Assembly (NCBI GenBank): GCA_943332615.1
Contig: CALQQB010000023.1
Span: 1 to 54,604 of the forward strand
Direction of reading: 5' to 3'
Origin: Phenylobacterium deserti
GTDB lineage: Bacteria; Pseudomonadota; Alphaproteobacteria; Caulobacterales; Caulobacteraceae
DNA length: 54,604 nt
The notes beneath the pieces were generated by a model. It was given only the letters and a program-made list of their open reading frames with translations. It had not been told where the DNA came from and did not search any database. A program made the position numbers and the translations under genes. Shown piece by piece: positions 1 to 7,587 of the stretch (position 1 is its first letter; each line of letters opens with the position of its first letter).

Positions 1-200
1 GCGATCCGGCGGAGATCGCCCACGGTATCGCCCTCGAGCTGATCCAGGTCGCCCGCACCCTCAGCACCCCGAAGGCCCGGGGCGCCAAGCCCATCGTCCT
101 CACCCGCGACTACGAAACCCTGTGTCGCGATCTGGTCGCCAACGACCCCGAGCCGCCGGACAATCCGCCGATAGCCTTCGCCGCCCGCGGCCCGCCCTGA
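1..200 (+). CDS. C-terminal end of an unknown protein (5' end outside window)
   Basis: An open frame runs in from the left edge (first full codon at position 3) and stops with TGA at 198-200, giving the last 65 residues of a protein. The visible part has an amphipathic helix-like stretch (IALELIQVARTLSTP), a short basic segment and a proline-rich acidic tail (NDPEPPDNPP). I do not recognise the family. Codon use (strong G/C at third positions) agrees with a real gene, and no better frame covers this stretch. The next gene, bamE, is convergent with it. Confidence 0.55.
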   Translation, partial: DPAEIAHGIALELIQVARTLSTPKARGAKPIVLTRDYETLCRDLVANDPEPPDNPPIAFAARGPP

Positions 201-205
201 GGCCC

Positions 206-258
206 CTTTCCCCCCTTAATGGGGAGGGACAGGCCGCGCAGCGGCCAGGGTGGGGAGG
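206..258 (+). repeat. REP-like palindromic element, copy 1
   Basis: The order is a CCCC...GGGGAGGG hairpin (CCCCCCTTAATGGGGAGGG), then a second palindrome (GGCCGCGCAGCGGCC), then AGGGTGGGGA. The same order recurs on the other strand at 336-390 with a changed inner palindrome, as expected for members of a dispersed family held by structure rather than sequence. The family name is not known to me. Confidence 0.6.
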
Positions 259-335
259 CCTGGGCCCGAACGCCCGCGCCTCAGGCGGCCCACCCATCGA
301 CACCACAATCACGCCATGCCGAGCTCCGGCCCACA

Positions 336-390
336 CTTCCCCACCCGCTCGCCTTTGGCGAGTCGACCTTCCCCGGAACGGGGAGGGAAG
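336..390 (-). repeat. REP-like palindromic element, copy 2 (inverted)
   Basis: Read on the minus strand this shows CCCTCCCCGTTCCGGGGAAGG, with its own hairpin, then GACTCGCCAAAGGCGAGC (palindromic), then GGGTGGGGAAG. The layout matches copy 1 at 206-258, and the two form an inverted pair about 77 bases apart. Confidence 0.6.
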
Positions 391-399
391 GCGCCGTCG

Positions 400-469
400 T
401 AGAGACGCCGCAGAGATCGCAGAACTCCATCTGCGTCCTCTGCCCGTCTCGGCGTCCTCTGTGGTTAAG
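400..469 (-). repeat. AGAGGACGC-type intergenic repeat
   Basis: On the minus strand the stretch reads TTAACCACAGAGGACGCCGA, then GCAGAGGACGCAGA, and ends near TCTGCGGCGTCTCT. The word AGAGGACGC appears twice, and complementary forms close the element, so it can fold on itself. Similar CACAGAGGACGCAGAG stretches occur between genes in many unrelated bacteria; that comparison is from memory, not from a search. Confidence 0.5.
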
Positions 470-564
470 CTTCCGCCCTTCGGACCCTACGCGATCCCAC
501 GCCCCATTTAAGGGAGGGCGCCGTCGTTGGCGTGGCCGACACCGTCTTCGACGGCGGCGTCGTT

Positions 565-1071
565 CTACCGCCGATCGCCCGGGCGATTACCCGGCAGGCC
601 CTGGTCATCCTGCGGCAGCAGGCCACCGCGGCCCACGCTGCCCAGCAGCTGTTCGAGGACGGTCATCTCGCGGCCGCGGGTGGGCGTCTCGCGGTTGTTG
701 AAGGCGATCACCTTGCCATCCTTGAGGGTGTAGACGTTCACCGTCTCCACCATCTCGCTCTCCTTGTTGAAGGCGATGGCGGTGATGTTGCGCGTCACGA
801 CGTGCGGCTTCTGGAAGGCTACCCGCTGCTTGATCTGGTTCATGTAGAACCAGACGTTCGGGTCGAAGGTCGAGGTCACCGACGGCGAGCCCAGCTTGGC
901 GCGGACCGTCGATTTGGTGTCCGTGCCGATCTTCACGTCCTTGGGATCGGAATCGATCGCCTGGAATCCGGAATAGCTGGTGATCGGCGTGCAGGCCGAA
1001 AGGCCGCCGAGCGCCATCGTGGCCCCAAGGACGAGGGGGGCGAGGGCGGCGAAGGTGGTGTGTCGGAACAT
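565..1071 (-). CDS. bamE: Outer membrane protein assembly factor BamE (SmpA/OmlA family lipoprotein)
   Basis: A 168-residue lipoprotein of the Bam complex, which folds beta-barrel proteins into the outer membrane. A hydrophobic signal peptide ends in the lipobox LSAC, with Cys27 as the lipidated residue. The mature part carries the SmpA/OmlA fold signature: an IGTDTKSTVRAKLGSPS helix-turn, then a WFYM strand and a long beta segment (AIAFNKESEMVETVNVYTL). The C-terminal tail after about residue 135 (GREMTVLEQLLGSVGRGG) is typical of alphaproteobacterial members. It is divergent from the bc1 chaperone gene at 1226, with about 150 bases of shared upstream DNA. Confidence 0.9.
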   Translation of the reverse strand: MFRHTTFAALAPLVLGATMALGGLSACTPITSYSGFQAIDSDPKDVKIGTDTKSTVRAKLGSPSVTSTFDPNVWFYMNQIKQRVAFQKPHVVTRNITAIAFNKESEMVETVNVYTLKDGKVIAFNNRETPTRGREMTVLEQLLGSVGRGGLLPQDDQGLPGNRPGDRR

Positions 1072-1225
1072 CGGACCCGTTTCTGTCTGCCCAGGTTCCG
1101 GCCGAAACCGGATTCCCTGGCAATCCTTATCCTAGCCAAGACCTGGGACGTTTGACCTATCGCCGCCCGCCCCCTAGTTCAATGCCGCACTTAGCCACGC
1201 CTTCGGGCGAAATAGAGGCCGCCGG

Positions 1226-1753
1226 ATGCTCAACCGCCTGTTCAAGTCGAGGCCGGCCCAGGCTGCCGGGCGCGCGCTGTATGCCGCGACCGTGGCCCAG
1301 GCCCGCAGCCCGGCCCTCTATGCTGAACTCGGCGCCCCCGATACGCCCGAGGGCCGGTTCGAGATTTACAGCCTGCACGTCTACCTGGTTCTGGAGCGTT
1401 TGAAGGACCAGGGCGAATTTGCGGCCGAGACAGCCCAGGTATTGTTCGACACCTATCTCTCCGGCCTGGACGACGCGCTGCGCGAACTGGGGGTGGGAGA
1501 CCTGTCGGTCGGCAAGCGCATGCGCAAACTGGGCGAGGCCTTCTATGGCCGCATCCAGAGTTATGAGGCGGCCCTTGCCGCCCTGCCGGACACCGGCCTG
1601 CTGGAGGCGTTGCTCGGCCGCACGGTCTATGCCGGCGTCGAGGCCCCGGGGGTCCCGGCGCTCGCGGCCTATGTGGTCGCCCGGCGCGACGCTCTCGCGG
1701 CCCAGCCGATCGAGATGTTCTGCGCCGGCGCGGCCGTATGGGGGACGACGTGA
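1226..1753 (+). CDS. Ubiquinol-cytochrome c chaperone family protein (CBP3/UQCC1-like)
   Basis: A 175-residue protein of the CBP3/UQCC1 family, which in mitochondria helps cytochrome b synthesis and bc1 complex assembly. The family pattern is visible: an N-terminal ALYAATVAQARSPALYAELG, then RFEIYSLHVYLVLERLK, then a YLSGLDDALRELGVGDLSVG helix pair and GEAFYGRIQSYEAAL. There is no signal peptide, consistent with a cytoplasmic assembly factor. The ATG start gives the expected N-terminus. Its 3' end overlaps the DUF177 gene by 16 bases, so the two are probably co-translated. The family assignment is solid; the bc1 role in this organism is inferred. Confidence 0.85.
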   Translation: MLNRLFKSRPAQAAGRALYAATVAQARSPALYAELGAPDTPEGRFEIYSLHVYLVLERLKDQGEFAAETAQVLFDTYLSGLDDALRELGVGDLSVGKRMRKLGEAFYGRIQSYEAALAALPDTGLLEALLGRTVYAGVEAPGVPALAAYVVARRDALAAQPIEMFCAGAAVWGTT

Positions 1754-2265
1754 CCTGGGCGCGTCCCCTCAAGCTGGGCGAACTGGCCCACGGTCCGGTG
1801 CGCGTGCGCCTTGCGCCCGACGCGGCTGATCGCGCCGCGGTCGCCAAGGCGCTTGGTCTTCAGAACCTTCGGCAGTTCACCGCGGACGTGACGGTGAGCG
1901 CGTGGCTGGACGGCGTCCAGGTCAACGGACGCTTCGAGGCGGTCGTCGAACAAATCTGCGGCGTCTCCCTTGATCCGTTCGAGGCTGAGGTCGAGGGCGA
2001 GATCGACATTCGCGCCGTGCCGGAGGGCAGTCCGCACGCGGTGACCCCTGACGGCGGTGACGTGGAGCTGGATTCCGACGCGCCCGACGCGCCCGACCTG
2101 CTTGAGGGCGACCAGATCGACCTGGCCGCCTACGTCGTCGAGCAACTGGCCCTGGAGCTGGATCCGTTCCCCCGCAAGCCGGGCGCCGAGTTCGACTATC
2201 AGCCTGAGGCGGCGGAAATCTCGCCCTTCGCCGTGCTCAAGAAACTCACCGACCCAAAGGCTTAG
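1738..2265 (+). CDS. DUF177 (YceD-like) domain protein
   Basis: A 175-residue DUF177 protein. In most bacteria this family sits near rpmF and plsX and is tied to 23S rRNA or ribosome metabolism; the mechanism is not settled. Visible features are an N-terminal WARPLKLGELAHGPV, a central VNGRFEAVVEQICGVSLDPF where family members carry a Cys-containing hairpin, and an acidic C-terminal part (DLLEGDQIDLAAYVVEQLALELDPFPRKPG cut into its two halves DLLEGDQIDL and AAYVVEQLAL). Only one Cys of the usual CxxC pairs remains (ICGV). It starts inside the preceding gene and is 69 bases from plsX. Confidence 0.85.
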   Translation: MGDDVTWARPLKLGELAHGPVRVRLAPDAADRAAVAKALGLQNLRQFTADVTVSAWLDGVQVNGRFEAVVEQICGVSLDPFEAEVEGEIDIRAVPEGSPHAVTPDGGDVELDSDAPDAPDLLEGDQIDLAAYVVEQLALELDPFPRKPGAEFDYQPEAAEISPFAVLKKLTDPKA

Positions 2266-2334
2266 TTTCCACAGAGCAACCCGGCCGCTATGGTCGCCCC
2301 CGAATCCGGCGGGCGCCGAGGGACCAGACTCGAC

Positions 2335-3387
2335 TTGACCCAAACCCTGGTTATTTCCATCGACGCCATGGGCGGAGACCACGGGCCGACCGTGGTGATC
2401 CCGGCCTGCGCCAAGGCGCTCGAGGGCCTGCCGCACGTCAACCTGCTGCTGCACGGCGACGAAGCGCGCCTTGCGCCGGAAGTCGCCCGGCACAACGGGC
2501 TCGCCGGCCGCGTCGAGGTTCGGCACACCGGCCGTGTGATCTCCATGGAGGAGAAGCCCGCCCAGGCCATGCGCCGGGGTAAGGGCACGTCGATGTGGAA
2601 CGCGATCGAGGCGGTTCGCGAGGGCCAGGCAAGTGCCGCCGTCTCGGCCGGCAACACCGGCGCCCTGATGGCCATCTCGCGGCTGATCCTGCGCATGACC
2701 GGCGACCTGGACCGGCCGGCCCTGGTGGCTTCGATCCCGCATTCCAAGGGCCTGACCACCTTCCTCGACGTGGGCGCCAACGTGGATTGCGACGCCGCGC
2801 GCCTGGTGGAGTTCGCGGTCATGGGCGCGGCCTACCACCGCGCCGCCTTCGGCGTGGACAAGCCGACCGTTGGCCTGCTGAACGTGGGCTCGGAGGAAAT
2901 GAAGGGTCACGAGGAGGTCCGCGAGGCCAATCGCATCCTGCGCGAGGGCAAGATCGATGTGGACTACCGCGGCTTCGTCGAGGGCGACGACATCACGGCG
3001 GGCACGGTCGACGTGGTGGTCACCGACGGCTTCACGGGCAATGTCGCATTGAAGTCCATGGAGGGCGCGGCGCGGTTCATGTACGCCGAGCTTCGCGCCG
3101 CCCTGACCACGGGCGCTCTGACCACGCTAGGGGCGATGCTGGCCCGGTCCTCGCTGCTGCGGTTCCGGGACAAGATGAGCCCGCCGCCCGCCGCCCCGCT
3201 GCTGGGCCTGAACGGGCTGGTGCTGAAGTGTCACGGCGGCGCCGACGAGCGGGATTTCGCCAAGGCGCTGACCCAGGCGGCCACTTTGGCGCAAAGCGGG
3301 TTTGCCGCGGAGATCGAACGGAATATGAGGCGGCTTCCCGCCGCTCTGGAGACGACGGGCGCCGCGTCCGCGGATGGAGCCGCCTGA
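2335..3387 (+). CDS. plsX: Phosphate acyltransferase PlsX
   Basis: PlsX makes acyl-phosphate from acyl-ACP, feeding the PlsY step of phospholipid synthesis. The N-terminal ISIDAMGGDHGP motif, SAGNTGALMA, LLNVGSEEMKGHE and TDGFTGNVALK are all family signatures. I place the start at TTG 2335, because it is 11 bases behind a GAGGGA ribosome site (2318-2323) and begins the protein just before the conserved ISIDAMGG strand. The in-frame ATG at 2290 would add 15 non-conserved residues. From TTG the length is 350 residues, normal for PlsX. The 3' end overlaps fabH by 14 bases, the usual plsX-fabH coupling. Confidence 0.93.
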   Translation: MTQTLVISIDAMGGDHGPTVVIPACAKALEGLPHVNLLLHGDEARLAPEVARHNGLAGRVEVRHTGRVISMEEKPAQAMRRGKGTSMWNAIEAVREGQASAAVSAGNTGALMAISRLILRMTGDLDRPALVASIPHSKGLTTFLDVGANVDCDAARLVEFAVMGAAYHRAAFGVDKPTVGLLNVGSEEMKGHEEVREANRILREGKIDVDYRGFVEGDDITAGTVDVVVTDGFTGNVALKSMEGAARFMYAELRAALTTGALTTLGAMLARSSLLRFRDKMSPPPAAPLLGLNGLVLKCHGGADERDFAKALTQAATLAQSGFAAEIERNMRRLPAALETTGAASADGAA

Positions 3388-4369
3388 ATTGTCGAAAATC
3401 CTGCGTAGCGTCGTGACCGGGGTCGGCGGCTTCCTTCCGGAACGCATCGTCACCAACGATGAACTGTCCACTCGGCTCGACACGTCGGATGAATGGATTC
3501 GCGAGCGCACCGGCATTCGCCAGCGCCGTCAGGCCGCCGACGACCAGCCGGTGTCGGACCTTGCAACGGAGGCTGCGCGCCGCGCCCTGGCCGCCGCCGG
3601 CCGTACGCCGGACGACGTGGACCTGATCATCGTCGCCACCACCACCCCGGACCTCACCTTCCCGGCCACCGCCACCATCGTGCAGCGCAAGCTGGGCTGT
3701 CCGATCGGCATTGCCTTCGACGTCCAGGCCGTGTGCTCCGGCTTCGTCTACGCGCTGTCGGTGGCGGACGGGTTTGTGGCCCGCAACCGCTCCAAATGCG
3801 CCCTGGTGATCGGGGCCGAGTGCATGACGCGCCTGATGGACTGGACCGACCGCGGCACCTGCGTCCTGTTCGGCGACGGCGCCGGCTGCGTGGTGGTGGA
3901 GCCGATGGAAGGCGAGGGGACCATCCACGACCGCGGCCTGCTGGGCTTCGCGTTGCGGGCGGACGGGACCAAGCAGGATCTGCTCTACGTCGATGGCGGC
4001 GTCTCCACGAACCGCCAGACCGGCTACCTGCGCATGCAGGGCAACCAGGTGTTCCGCCACGCCGTGGTCAACATCTCCGAGGCCGTGGTCGCGGCCGCCG
4101 CCGACGCCGGCATCGCGGTGGCCAGCGTCGATTGGTTCATCCCGCACCAGGCCAACCAGCGGATTCTGGAGGGCGTGGCCCGGCGGCTGGGGATTGACGA
4201 GACCAAGGTGATCTCCACCGTCGCCGAACACGCCAACACCTCGGCGGCCTCGATTCCGCTTGCGCTCGACCAGGGCGTGAAGGACGGTCGCATCCAACCG
4301 GGACAACTTCTGTTGATGGAGGCCATGGGCGGTGGACTGACCTGGGGAGCCTGTGTTCTGCGGCTTTGA
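3374..4369 (+). CDS. fabH: 3-oxoacyl-ACP synthase III (FabH)
   Basis: Initiates fatty acid synthesis by condensing acetyl-CoA with malonyl-ACP. It has 331 residues with the full thiolase-fold catalytic triad: Cys121 in QAVCSGF, His258 in FIPHQANQRI, and Asn288 in EHANTSAASI. The N-terminal GVGGFLPERIVTNDEL and the C-terminal GGGLTWGACVLRL are typical. ATG 3374 lies inside plsX; TTG at 3389 is a possible alternative that would trim five residues. It is translationally coupled to plsX and followed by ihfA. Confidence 0.95.
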   Translation: MEPPELSKILRSVVTGVGGFLPERIVTNDELSTRLDTSDEWIRERTGIRQRRQAADDQPVSDLATEAARRALAAAGRTPDDVDLIIVATTTPDLTFPATATIVQRKLGCPIGIAFDVQAVCSGFVYALSVADGFVARNRSKCALVIGAECMTRLMDWTDRGTCVLFGDGAGCVVVEPMEGEGTIHDRGLLGFALRADGTKQDLLYVDGGVSTNRQTGYLRMQGNQVFRHAVVNISEAVVAAAADAGIAVASVDWFIPHQANQRILEGVARRLGIDETKVISTVAEHANTSAASIPLALDQGVKDGRIQPGQLLLMEAMGGGLTWGACVLRL

Positions 4370-4469
4370 CGGTCGAGGTCGATTTTAACGGTAAAGTGTG
4401 ACTTGAAGTCTTTGTGCTAATAGGACAATCAGGTTTATGGACGACGTTGGGGCGAGGGTGCGGGCGAGT

Positions 4470-4772
4470 ATGACGGGGGCGACGGTGACGCGCGCTGACC
4501 TCTGTGAGGCAGTGCATGAACAGGTGGGCCTGACCCGGCAGGACTGCTCCGAACTCGTCGAGCGTGTTCTCGAACTGATGTGCGTCGCCCTTGAGCGGGG
4601 CGAACAGGTCAAGCTTTCGGGCTTCGGCGTCTTCCAGGTGCGCGCCAAGCGCGCCCGGATGGGCCGCAATCCCAAGACCGGGGAACCGGCCGCGATCGAC
4701 CCGCGACGGGTGATCGGCTTCCGCGCCAGCCAAGTGATGAAGGCCCGCGTCGACACCGCCCTGTCGCGGTGA
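4470..4772 (+). CDS. ihfA: Integration host factor subunit alpha
   Basis: DNA-bending nucleoid protein that works as a heterodimer with IhfB. The 100-residue product from ATG 4470 matches the family length and begins just before the conserved TRADLCEAVHEQVGL helix. The beta arm is present (KLSGFGVFQVRAKRARMGRN), with the GRNPKTGEPAAI loop whose proline intercalates in bent DNA, and a C-terminal RVIGFRASQVMKARV helix. An ATG at 4437 in the same frame would add 11 residues not usual in IhfA. About 100 bases separate it from fabH, so it may have its own promoter (possible TAATAG box near 4420). Confidence 0.93.
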   Translation: MTGATVTRADLCEAVHEQVGLTRQDCSELVERVLELMCVALERGEQVKLSGFGVFQVRAKRARMGRNPKTGEPAAIDPRRVIGFRASQVMKARVDTALSR

Positions 4773-4787
4773 GGCCCGTGTAGTCCG

Positions 4788-5195
4788 GTGGCCAAGGGGC
4801 CCGACGCCTTTCGTACGATTTCCGAAGCGGCGGACGAACTTCACGTGCCTCAGCACGTGCTCCGGTTCTGGGAAACCAAGTTCACCTTCATCAAGCCGAT
4901 GAAGCGCGCCGGTGGCCGCCGGTTCTATCGCCCCTCCGACATCGCCATCCTGGCCGGCGTCCGCCGCCTGCTGCACGACGAGGGCTACACCATCAAGGGC
5001 GTCCAGAAGCTGCACCGCGAGCATGGCGTGAAGCGTCTGGTGGCGGCCGGCGAGGGGGCTTCGGCGCCTGCGCCCGTTGCGCCCGTTGCGGCCGAAGCGC
5101 CCGCCAAATCCAACGGCGGCGCCTCCGCCCTGCTGGAAGCCCTCCGCAACCTGGAGACCGCCAAGGCGCGGTTGGACGGGCTGCTGAAGGAGTAA
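4788..5195 (+). CDS. MerR family transcriptional regulator
   Basis: A 135-residue regulator starting at GTG 4788. The N-terminal winged helix is clear: [20 protein letters not shown] (recognition helix), [14 protein letters not shown] and an alpha-helical [17 protein letters not shown]. There is no metal-binding Cys cluster, so it is not MerR or CueR proper. A low-complexity Ala/Pro linker (residues about 88-108) precedes a C-terminal helix that could dimerise. MerR-type genes directly behind ihfA are common in alphaproteobacteria. The effector is unknown. Confidence 0.85.
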   Translation: MAKGPDAFRTISEAADELHVPQHVLRFWETKFTFIKPMKRAGGRRFYRPSDIAILAGVRRLLHDEGYTIKGVQKLHREHGVKRLVAAGEGASAPAPVAPVAAEAPAKSNGGASALLEALRNLETAKARLDGLLKE

Positions 5196-5257
5196 CTCCC
5201 ACTTCCCTTCCGTCCATGACGATCTGAAACATGGAAGAAATTCTCGCCGCCGGCGCC

Positions 5258-5334
<77 letters not shown>

Positions 5335-5358
5335 AAGGGCCAGACGGCGAGGCGCGTC

Positions 5359-5385
5359 TTCTAGCCGGTTCCCGCGTCAGGGCAA
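5359..5385 (-). promoter_or_regulatory. Probable promoter of tRNA-Pro(GGG)
   Basis: On the minus strand, TTGCCC (5380-5385) is followed after 15 bases by CTAGAA (5359-5364) within GCTAGAAG. This resembles the housekeeping promoter known from Caulobacter (TTGaCg / GCTAnA). The -10 box ends 24 bases before the tRNA. Confidence 0.45.
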
Positions 5386-5401
5386 GCCCCAGATCGAAGC
5401 G

Positions 5402-5605
5402 CTACCTCGGCGGCTCGTGGTTCATCCACCGGATCAGCGGAAACAGCGGGAAGCCCCACACCGTCCCGGCCACCCCGTAGAACACCAGCCGCGCCAGCCA
5501 GTGATCCGGCAGCAGGCCGCCGAGGGTGATGATGAGCACCACGTAGGCCGTGCAGAAACCCAGGATGCCGAACATTCCGATGAACTTGCGCAGGCGAGGG
5601 GACAT
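5402..5605 (-). CDS. DUF2842 small membrane protein
   Basis: A 67-residue membrane protein of the alphaproteobacterial DUF2842 family; function unknown. It has two predicted transmembrane helices (FIGMFGILGFCTAYVVLIITL and LVFYGVAGTVWGFPLFPLI) joined by the loop GGLLPDHW, and ends WMNHEPPR. The longer in-frame reading starting upstream of 5605 has an unlikely sequence and would overlap the heme A synthase start, so ATG 5605 (MSPRLRKF) is preferred. It lies between tRNA-Pro and the divergent heme A synthase gene, which matches its frequent link with cytochrome oxidase assembly genes. Confidence 0.8.
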   Translation of the reverse strand: MSPRLRKFIGMFGILGFCTAYVVLIITLGGLLPDHWLARLVFYGVAGTVWGFPLFPLIRWMNHEPPR

Positions 5606-5693
5606 GCCCCGCTCATAGCGGGCTGGGCGCGGGGGCGGAACCCCGCTAGAGAGCGCGCCTGATTTCAACCGTGAACCTGCGTCACTCGCAATC

Positions 5694-6725
5694 ATGACTT
5701 CGTTCCTGCGTTCCGACCGTTCCAGGCCCGTGGCGATCTGGCTGATCGTCGTGGCGGTGATGGTGCTGGCCATGGTGATCGTGGGCGGGGCGACCCGGCT
5801 GACCGACTCGGGGCTCTCGATCACCGAGTGGAAGCCGGTGACCGGCGCCATTCCGCCGCTCAACGCGGCCGACTGGCAGGCCGAGTTCGCGCGCTACAAA
5901 CAGATCCCGCAGTACGCCCAGCTGAACGCCGGCATGAGCCTGGCCGACTTCAAGATCATCTACGGGTGGGAGTGGTCGCACCGGCTGCTGGGCCGCCTGC
6001 TGGCGGTGGTGTTCTTCGTGCCTTTAGTGGTGTTCGCGGTGCGGCGCATGTTGTCGCGGCGGCTGTTCATCCGGCTGGGCGGCATCTTCGTCCTGGGCGG
6101 TCTGCAAGGCGCGGTCGGCTGGTGGATGGTGGCCAGCGGGCTGGCGGGTCGGGTCTCGGTCGCGCCGGAACGGCTGATGACCCACCTGGGGCTGGCGTTC
6201 GCGCTGCTGGGCCTGTTGCTGTGGACGGCCTTCGACGCCTGGTCCGGCGCGGCGCGGCAGACGCTGCCCAGCCCCTGGGGGCGTCGTGCGGTGGTGCTGA
6301 TCGGCCTCATCTATCTGCAGATTCTGCTGGGCGCCCTGGTGGCCGGCAATGACGCCGGGCTGATCTACAACGACTGGCCGTTGATGAACGGTCGCCTGCT
6401 TCCCGACGACTACGGGACCGGCGGACTGTGGGCCGTGCTGGCGCACGACCAGGGCGCGGTGCAGTTGCATCACCGGCTGGTCGCCTACCTGCTGGCCCTG
6501 GCCGCCATCGCACTGGGTGTGGGCGTGTGGCGTTCGCGGACGCTGGGGGCGTCGTCACGGCTGCTGGGCGGCGTGCTTGCGGGCACGATCCTGGCCCAGG
6601 GCGGCCTCGGCGTCGCGACCCTGATGTTGCGCGCGCCGCTGGGCTTCAGCATCGCTCACCAACTGGCCGCCGCCGGGGTCTTCTCGCTGGCCACCGCCTT
6701 CGCCTGGCGGGTCAGGCGGGTCTGA
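5694..6725 (+). CDS. ctaA: Heme A synthase (COX15/CtaA)
   Basis: Converts heme O to heme A for aa3-type cytochrome oxidase, in the inner membrane. The 343-residue protein has eight predicted helices and the expected histidines: WEWSHRLLGR in the first half, LMTHLGLAF, QLHHRLVAYLLAL and FSIAHQLAAAG in the second half. The N-terminal GGATRLTDSGLSITEWKP loop is diagnostic of the COX15 type (type 2). The ATG start gives a short cytosolic N-terminus before helix one. It is divergent from DUF2842. Confidence 0.93.
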   Translation: MTSFLRSDRSRPVAIWLIVVAVMVLAMVIVGGATRLTDSGLSITEWKPVTGAIPPLNAADWQAEFARYKQIPQYAQLNAGMSLADFKIIYGWEWSHRLLGRLLAVVFFVPLVVFAVRRMLSRRLFIRLGGIFVLGGLQGAVGWWMVASGLAGRVSVAPERLMTHLGLAFALLGLLLWTAFDAWSGAARQTLPSPWGRRAVVLIGLIYLQILLGALVAGNDAGLIYNDWPLMNGRLLPDDYGTGGLWAVLAHDQGAVQLHHRLVAYLLALAAIALGVGVWRSRTLGASSRLLGGVLAGTILAQGGLGVATLMLRAPLGFSIAHQLAAAGVFSLATAFAWRVRRV

Positions 6726-6819
6726 TCCGGCCAGGATGGCGGGAAACGATGCTTTCCTGTCATTGCCCCGCGGCGCTCCGAACCGGCAGATAGAGCCTTC
6801 AGAATTCGGGTGAGGCGAT

Positions 6820-7434
6820 ATGATGAAACGGCGCATGCTCGGGGCCTCCGCGCTCGTGGCCCTGACCGCCAGCCTCGCCGGCGGCGCGATCTCCCAGGCC
6901 GAGGCGCCCAGGCGCGCGGCGGTCTACACCGCCGACGGCAAGCTGGAATTTCCCAAGGACTACCGCACCTGGGTGTTCCTCTCCTCAGGCGTGGACATGA
7001 CCTACTCCGACGCCGCCATGGCGATGGCGGCCAATAACCACGCCTTCGACAACGTCTTCGTCGATCGCGCCGCCCATGACGCCTTCCAGAAGACAGGGAC
7101 CTGGCCGGACGGGTCGGTGTTCATGCTTGAGGTGCGCCGTGGCGAGACCAACGGCTCGATCAACAGGAGGGGCCAGTTCCAGACGGGCGTCCTGGGCCGC
7201 GAAGCCCATGTGAAGGACAAGCGCTTCAAGAGCGGCTGGGCGTTCTTCGGCTTCAGCGGCGAAGGTCCGGGCCGGGAGATCCCCCAGACCTCCGACTGTA
7301 ACCAGTGCCACGAGAAACATGCGGCCGTGGATACCACCTTCGTGCAGTTCTATCCGACCCTCCAGGCCGCCGCCCAGGCCAACAAGACCTTCAGCGCGGC
7401 CTACCTGGCGGCGGAAAAAGGCGCGGTAAAATAG
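6820..7434 (+). CDS. Exported cytochrome P460-domain protein
   Basis: A 204-residue protein with a Sec signal peptide (cleavage near ISQAEA) and a cytochrome P460 domain. The c-type heme site C160-N-Q-C163-H164 is near the C-terminus, and the P460 fold signatures PKDYRTWVFLSSGVDMTYS and GTWPDGSVFMLEVRRGETNGS are clear. Relatives include hydroxylamine-oxidising cytochrome P460 and cytochrome c'-beta. P460 needs a lysine cross-link to heme; whether it forms here cannot be read with certainty. A GAGG site lies 4 bases before ATG 6820. It follows heme A synthase by 94 bases, so both are heme proteins of the envelope, but a joint pathway is only inferred. Confidence 0.85.
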   Translation: MMKRRMLGASALVALTASLAGGAISQAEAPRRAAVYTADGKLEFPKDYRTWVFLSSGVDMTYSDAAMAMAANNHAFDNVFVDRAAHDAFQKTGTWPDGSVFMLEVRRGETNGSINRRGQFQTGVLGREAHVKDKRFKSGWAFFGFSGEGPGREIPQTSDCNQCHEKHAAVDTTFVQFYPTLQAAAQANKTFSAAYLAAEKGAVK

Positions 7435-7497
7435 TACCGGATTGTGTTTGAGTAATAAATACAAACAACTAGGATGTTGGGCGCTCCGCCATCCATA

Positions 7498-7526
7498 TTG
7501 ACTTCAAAGCGCCATGTCGGCATAAG
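7498..7526 (+). promoter_or_regulatory. Candidate promoter for rplM-rpsI
   Basis: TTGACT (7498-7503) and CATAAG (7521-7526) are 17 bases apart, inside a rare AT-rich patch (7437-7510) before the ribosomal protein operon. The leader to ATG 7588 would be about 55 bases. Confidence 0.4.
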
Positions 7527-7587
7527 CCCGGCCTCACGTCGGGGCCGCGTCTTTCGCAGACCCGCAAGTCTTACGGAATCGTCCCTC

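Larger units (their letters stand above)
201..564. other. Non-coding stretch with clustered dispersed-type repeats
   Basis: No credible gene lies between the upstream stop and the end of bamE. The open frames here are low-complexity Arg/Pro/Gly readings of GC-rich DNA. The stretch holds two REP-like elements in inverted orientation (206-258 and 336-390), an AGAGGACGC-type repeat (400-469), and a third partial REP copy near 497-525. The words around 386-400 and 511-525 are near-identical (GGCGCCGTCGT), so the tail unit occurs twice about 125 bases apart. It lies between two convergent genes, the usual place for REP-like elements. Confidence 0.6.

Noticed and set aside
1669..2910. A 413-codon minus-strand open frame across DUF177 and plsX
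   Set aside because: It is the antisense reading of two well-identified genes; composition is His/Gly/Arg-rich with no family pattern, a common effect in GC-rich DNA.
4376..4400. TTAACGGTAAAG as a second CtrA site before ihfA
   Set aside because: The spacing and second half do not fit TTAA-N7-TTAAC; mismatches are too many.
6726..6819. Possible terminator hairpin (GGAAACGATGCTTTCC) behind heme A synthase
   Set aside because: The stem is short and has no T tract; not enough to call.
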